From: Fibrobacter sp. | GTDB lineage: Bacteria; Fibrobacterota; Fibrobacteria; Fibrobacterales; Fibrobacteraceae | Direction: 5' to 3' | Assembly: GCA_024398845.1 (NCBI GenBank) | Contig: JAKSIM010000003.1 | Location: forward strand, 1 to 64,000 | Length of the DNA: 64,000 nt | In this document: piece after piece, positions 62,224 to 64,000 of the stretch | How positions within the stretch are numbered: position 1 is the stretch's first letter | How the letters are laid out: the number at the start of each line of letters is the position of its first letter | The notes under the pieces: model-generated | What the model was told of the DNA's origin: nothing | Databases searched by the model: none | What the model saw: the letters and a program-made list of their open reading frames with translations, nothing else | Position numbers and translations under genes: made by a program

Positions 62224-63332
62224 TACTTACTCTTGTTCTTTTGATTCTTTTTGAGATTCTTGACGCTCGTTTCGGCAATGGAAACCATTTCACCAAGAAG
62301 GAACGGATTTTCTTCGGGAATCTTAATGGTCACTTCACGACCGTAAATGGGCATTTCGGGCATTTTCCACATACGGGTCGGGAACGGAACAATGCGACTC
62401 GAAAGGCCAACCACTTCGCCCACAACGGCCTTGCCCGTACCACTCAAGGTCGTGACCTTCACGGCTTCGCCCAAATTCATGCGCTGGTAAACACGTTCGT
62501 TAATGTAGCCACGAACAAGCGTCGGGGACTTACGAGTAAGGGTCACCACCGGAGTAAAGCTCGAGACCTTTTCACCATCGCGAACGTTCACGTCGCCCAC
62601 GACCCAGTTGTCCTTGCTCACCACGGTCAATTCTTCTTTTTCCTTCTGCAAAGCCTCAAGTTCCTTGCGAAGAGTTTCAGCTTCGCTCTTACCTGCGGAC
62701 TTTTGAAGTCTGCCACTACCACGAAGAAGAGCAATCTGTTCGTTCGCACTCTTTTGCACCAAGGCAAGTTCATTCTTCAAACTCTTGATTTGCATTGCCA
62801 TGGCATCGTTACCATCGCTGCTAGACTTAGAAGAAGAGAGGCTCTTCAACTTGGAAGAAATTTCCTTATTCTTTTTATATTCCGTTTCTAGGCGGTTGAT
62901 TTCAAAACGAAGGCTAGAACTACGAGATGCTGCATCAGCCTTAATCTGAGCAACCTTCTGATCAATTTCCGCTGTACCCAAGCTACTGCGACCTTCAATA
63001 GCATCTAGTTCGCGGTTGAGCTCGGCAAGTCGCATTTCAAGGTCCGGACGATTCAATTCGATGATGGTATCACCCGGTTGAACCTCTTGCCCCGACACCA
63101 CGTGAATCTTCACGATTTCGGTCGCGGCCGGAGCACTGATAATGGTTTCGCTAGCTTCGGCAATGCCCTGGAACATAGCAACCTTACCTTGGTAAACTAC
63201 GCCAAGGACAACGGCAACAACAACGCACAAAAGCCAAGCAAGGGAAAGTTTATGCGTATAAACGTAGGCAACGCCAGCGTTTGACTTGTGGGTATTCCAA
63301 AAATTATTGAGGAGATCTTCAAGCTTGTTCAT
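62223..63332 (-). CDS. HlyD-type membrane fusion protein (second)
   Basis: A 369-residue adaptor with one membrane helix near residue 33 (LSLAWLLCVVVAVVLGVVYQ), a lipoyl half (ISAPAATEIVKIHVVSGQEVQPGD), a long coiled-coil hairpin (EINRLETEYKKNKEISSKLK; AETLRKELEALQKEKEELTV) and a barrel region with a Lys-rich tail. AGGAGATGAAAA precedes the ATG, ten bases after the DUF4956 gene. It probably bridges the DUF4956 membrane protein and the second TolC. Confidence 0.88.
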   Translation of the reverse strand: MNKLEDLLNNFWNTHKSNAGVAYVYTHKLSLAWLLCVVVAVVLGVVYQGKVAMFQGIAEASETIISAPAATEIVKIHVVSGQEVQPGDTIIELNRPDLEMRLAELNRELDAIEGRSSLGTAEIDQKVAQIKADAASRSSSLRFEINRLETEYKKNKEISSKLKSLSSSKSSSDGNDAMAMQIKSLKNELALVQKSANEQIALLRGSGRLQKSAGKSEAETLRKELEALQKEKEELTVVSKDNWVVGDVNVRDGEKVSSFTPVVTLTRKSPTLVRGYINERVYQRMNLGEAVKVTTLSGTGKAVVGEVVGLSSRIVPFPTRMWKMPEMPIYGREVTIKIPEENPFLLGEMVSIAETSVKNLKKNQKNKSK

Positions 63333-63342
63333 TTTTCATCTC

Positions 63343-64000
63343 CTACATTTCTGTGGTGGCATCCTGCATCATAAACTGCACATCCGAGATGCCTTCAATT
63401 TTGGAAAGTTCCGTGAGAATTTCAGCAGCGGGTTTTGTAGCGCGCAAACGAATCTGATAAGCAACATCGAGACGAGCGCCACCATCCACTTCACGCATCG
63501 TAATCAAAATAAATGTTTTGAGGCTACCCTTCATAATGTCTTCGACCTGACCGCGAACCTTGGGTTCGTTCGGGAGTGCAAAGCGAAGCATGCCATCAAA
63601 AAAGTGCTTGGTGCCAAGACCAGTACGGGAAAGAAGGAAGGCCACGCTGCTAAAGGCCATGGTGCCACCAACAGCAGCACCCCAAGCGTACACACCGCAG
63701 CCGATACCTGCGCCCAGAGCCGCAAAAATGAACATAATGTCGCGCGGGTCCTTGAAGCTCGTACGGAAGCGAACCACCGAAAGGGCACCCATCATGCCAA
63801 GGCCACGACCGACGTTATCGCCAATGGCCTGCATCACCATGGCAGCAACCACGGAACTCAGCACAATGCCCTGCACAAAATTTCTAGAATAAGAAAGACC
63901 GAGGAATGTCTTCTCGTAAGTCCAGGCAATAACGGAAGAAAGAATAAATGCCAAAATTAGCGTATAAGCCAACGTAATAATGGTCGCGTTGGCGGTACTG
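63343..64000 (-). CDS. DUF4956 membrane protein, 5' end outside the window
   Basis: The part in the window encodes about 219 residues; the frame stays open to the window edge, so the start is missing. Four membrane helices (LILAFILSSVIAWTY, GIVLSSVVAAMVMQAIG, IMFIFAALGAGIGCGVYAWG, GTMAFSSVAFLLS) with the family motifs GMMGALSVVRFRTSFKDPRDIMF are followed by a soluble alpha/beta C-terminal domain (LITMREVDGGARLDVAYQIRL, ELSKIEGISDVQF) like an ACT/ferredoxin fold. DUF4956 genes are often near VTC genes. It is the first gene of the operon seen here and the likely inner-membrane partner of the HlyD/TolC pair. Confidence 0.85.
   Translation of the reverse strand, partial: STANATIITLAYTLILAFILSSVIAWTYEKTFLGLSYSRNFVQGIVLSSVVAAMVMQAIGDNVGRGLGMMGALSVVRFRTSFKDPRDIMFIFAALGAGIGCGVYAWGAAVGGTMAFSSVAFLLSRTGLGTKHFFDGMLRFALPNEPKVRGQVEDIMKGSLKTFILITMREVDGGARLDVAYQIRLRATKPAAEILTELSKIEGISDVQFMMQDATTEM

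Noticed and set aside
1-64000. tRNA or rRNA genes
   Set aside because: No cloverleaf-like sequence with a TTCGA(A/T)TC arm and no rRNA segment was noticed in the intergenic regions; a covariance-model scan would settle this.

Overview
The window looks like a chromosomal piece of a Fibrobacter-type bacterium (phylum Fibrobacterota). The case rests on gene content: a giant SprA-type type IX secretion translocon protein, lipoproteins with serine-rich linkers, a FGE-domain lipoprotein that resembles a Fibrobacter paralogous family, a secreted CE1-type feruloyl/acetyl esterase, a futalosine-pathway menaquinone enzyme, BatD/BatE and a short RpoD-like sigma factor. This is inference from family recognition; no 16S rRNA or tRNA was seen.

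Layout. 1-6.7 kb is a visibly AT-rich cell-surface glycan locus: three OpgB/LtaS-like sulfatase-fold transferases (one broken at the window edge) and three glycosyltransferases. 6.8-8.2 kb holds two divergent type IV pilin-like genes. 8.3-12.8 kb is an accessory patch: two Rpn-family PD-(D/E)XK nucleases, each preceded by a nearly identical repeat of about 337 bp, then a stand-alone OLD-family ATPase/TOPRIM nuclease. 12.9-23.8 kb is mostly housekeeping on the minus strand: prfA-prmC, then ABC protein, fluoride channel, mrp, DUF971, sigma factor, two TPR envelope proteins and an RlpA-like protein. 23.9-29.5 kb holds the esterase, mqnC, an unlisted 18-codon gene with its own ribosome binding site and terminator, and batD-batE.

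29.5-41.5 kb contains sprA, an AIPR-family protein and a three-domain lipoprotein (FGE, beta-propeller, SGNH-like). 41.6-46.5 kb has an LRR protein, two S41 peptidase lipoproteins and an M23 peptidase. 46.6-53.1 kb has an FKBP lipoprotein, glmS, an IS30 scar inside a broken lipoprotein gene, scpA with a very long acidic tail, and a zinc metallopeptidase. 53.2-58.2 kb is a TolC-HlyD-ABC2-ABC2 exporter operon with no ATPase. 58.3 kb to the edge is a DUF4956-HlyD-TolC-VTC-lamin-tail operon.

Most likely to be undescribed: (i) the DUF4956/HlyD/TolC/VTC/lamin-tail operon, which joins a polyphosphate-polymerase-like enzyme to an export tube and a surface lipoprotein; (ii) the Rpn cassettes with conserved flanks but diverged genes; (iii) a dispersed hairpin repeat family with constant arms and exchangeable palindromic cores; (iv) the 18-residue peptide gene at 26.6 kb.
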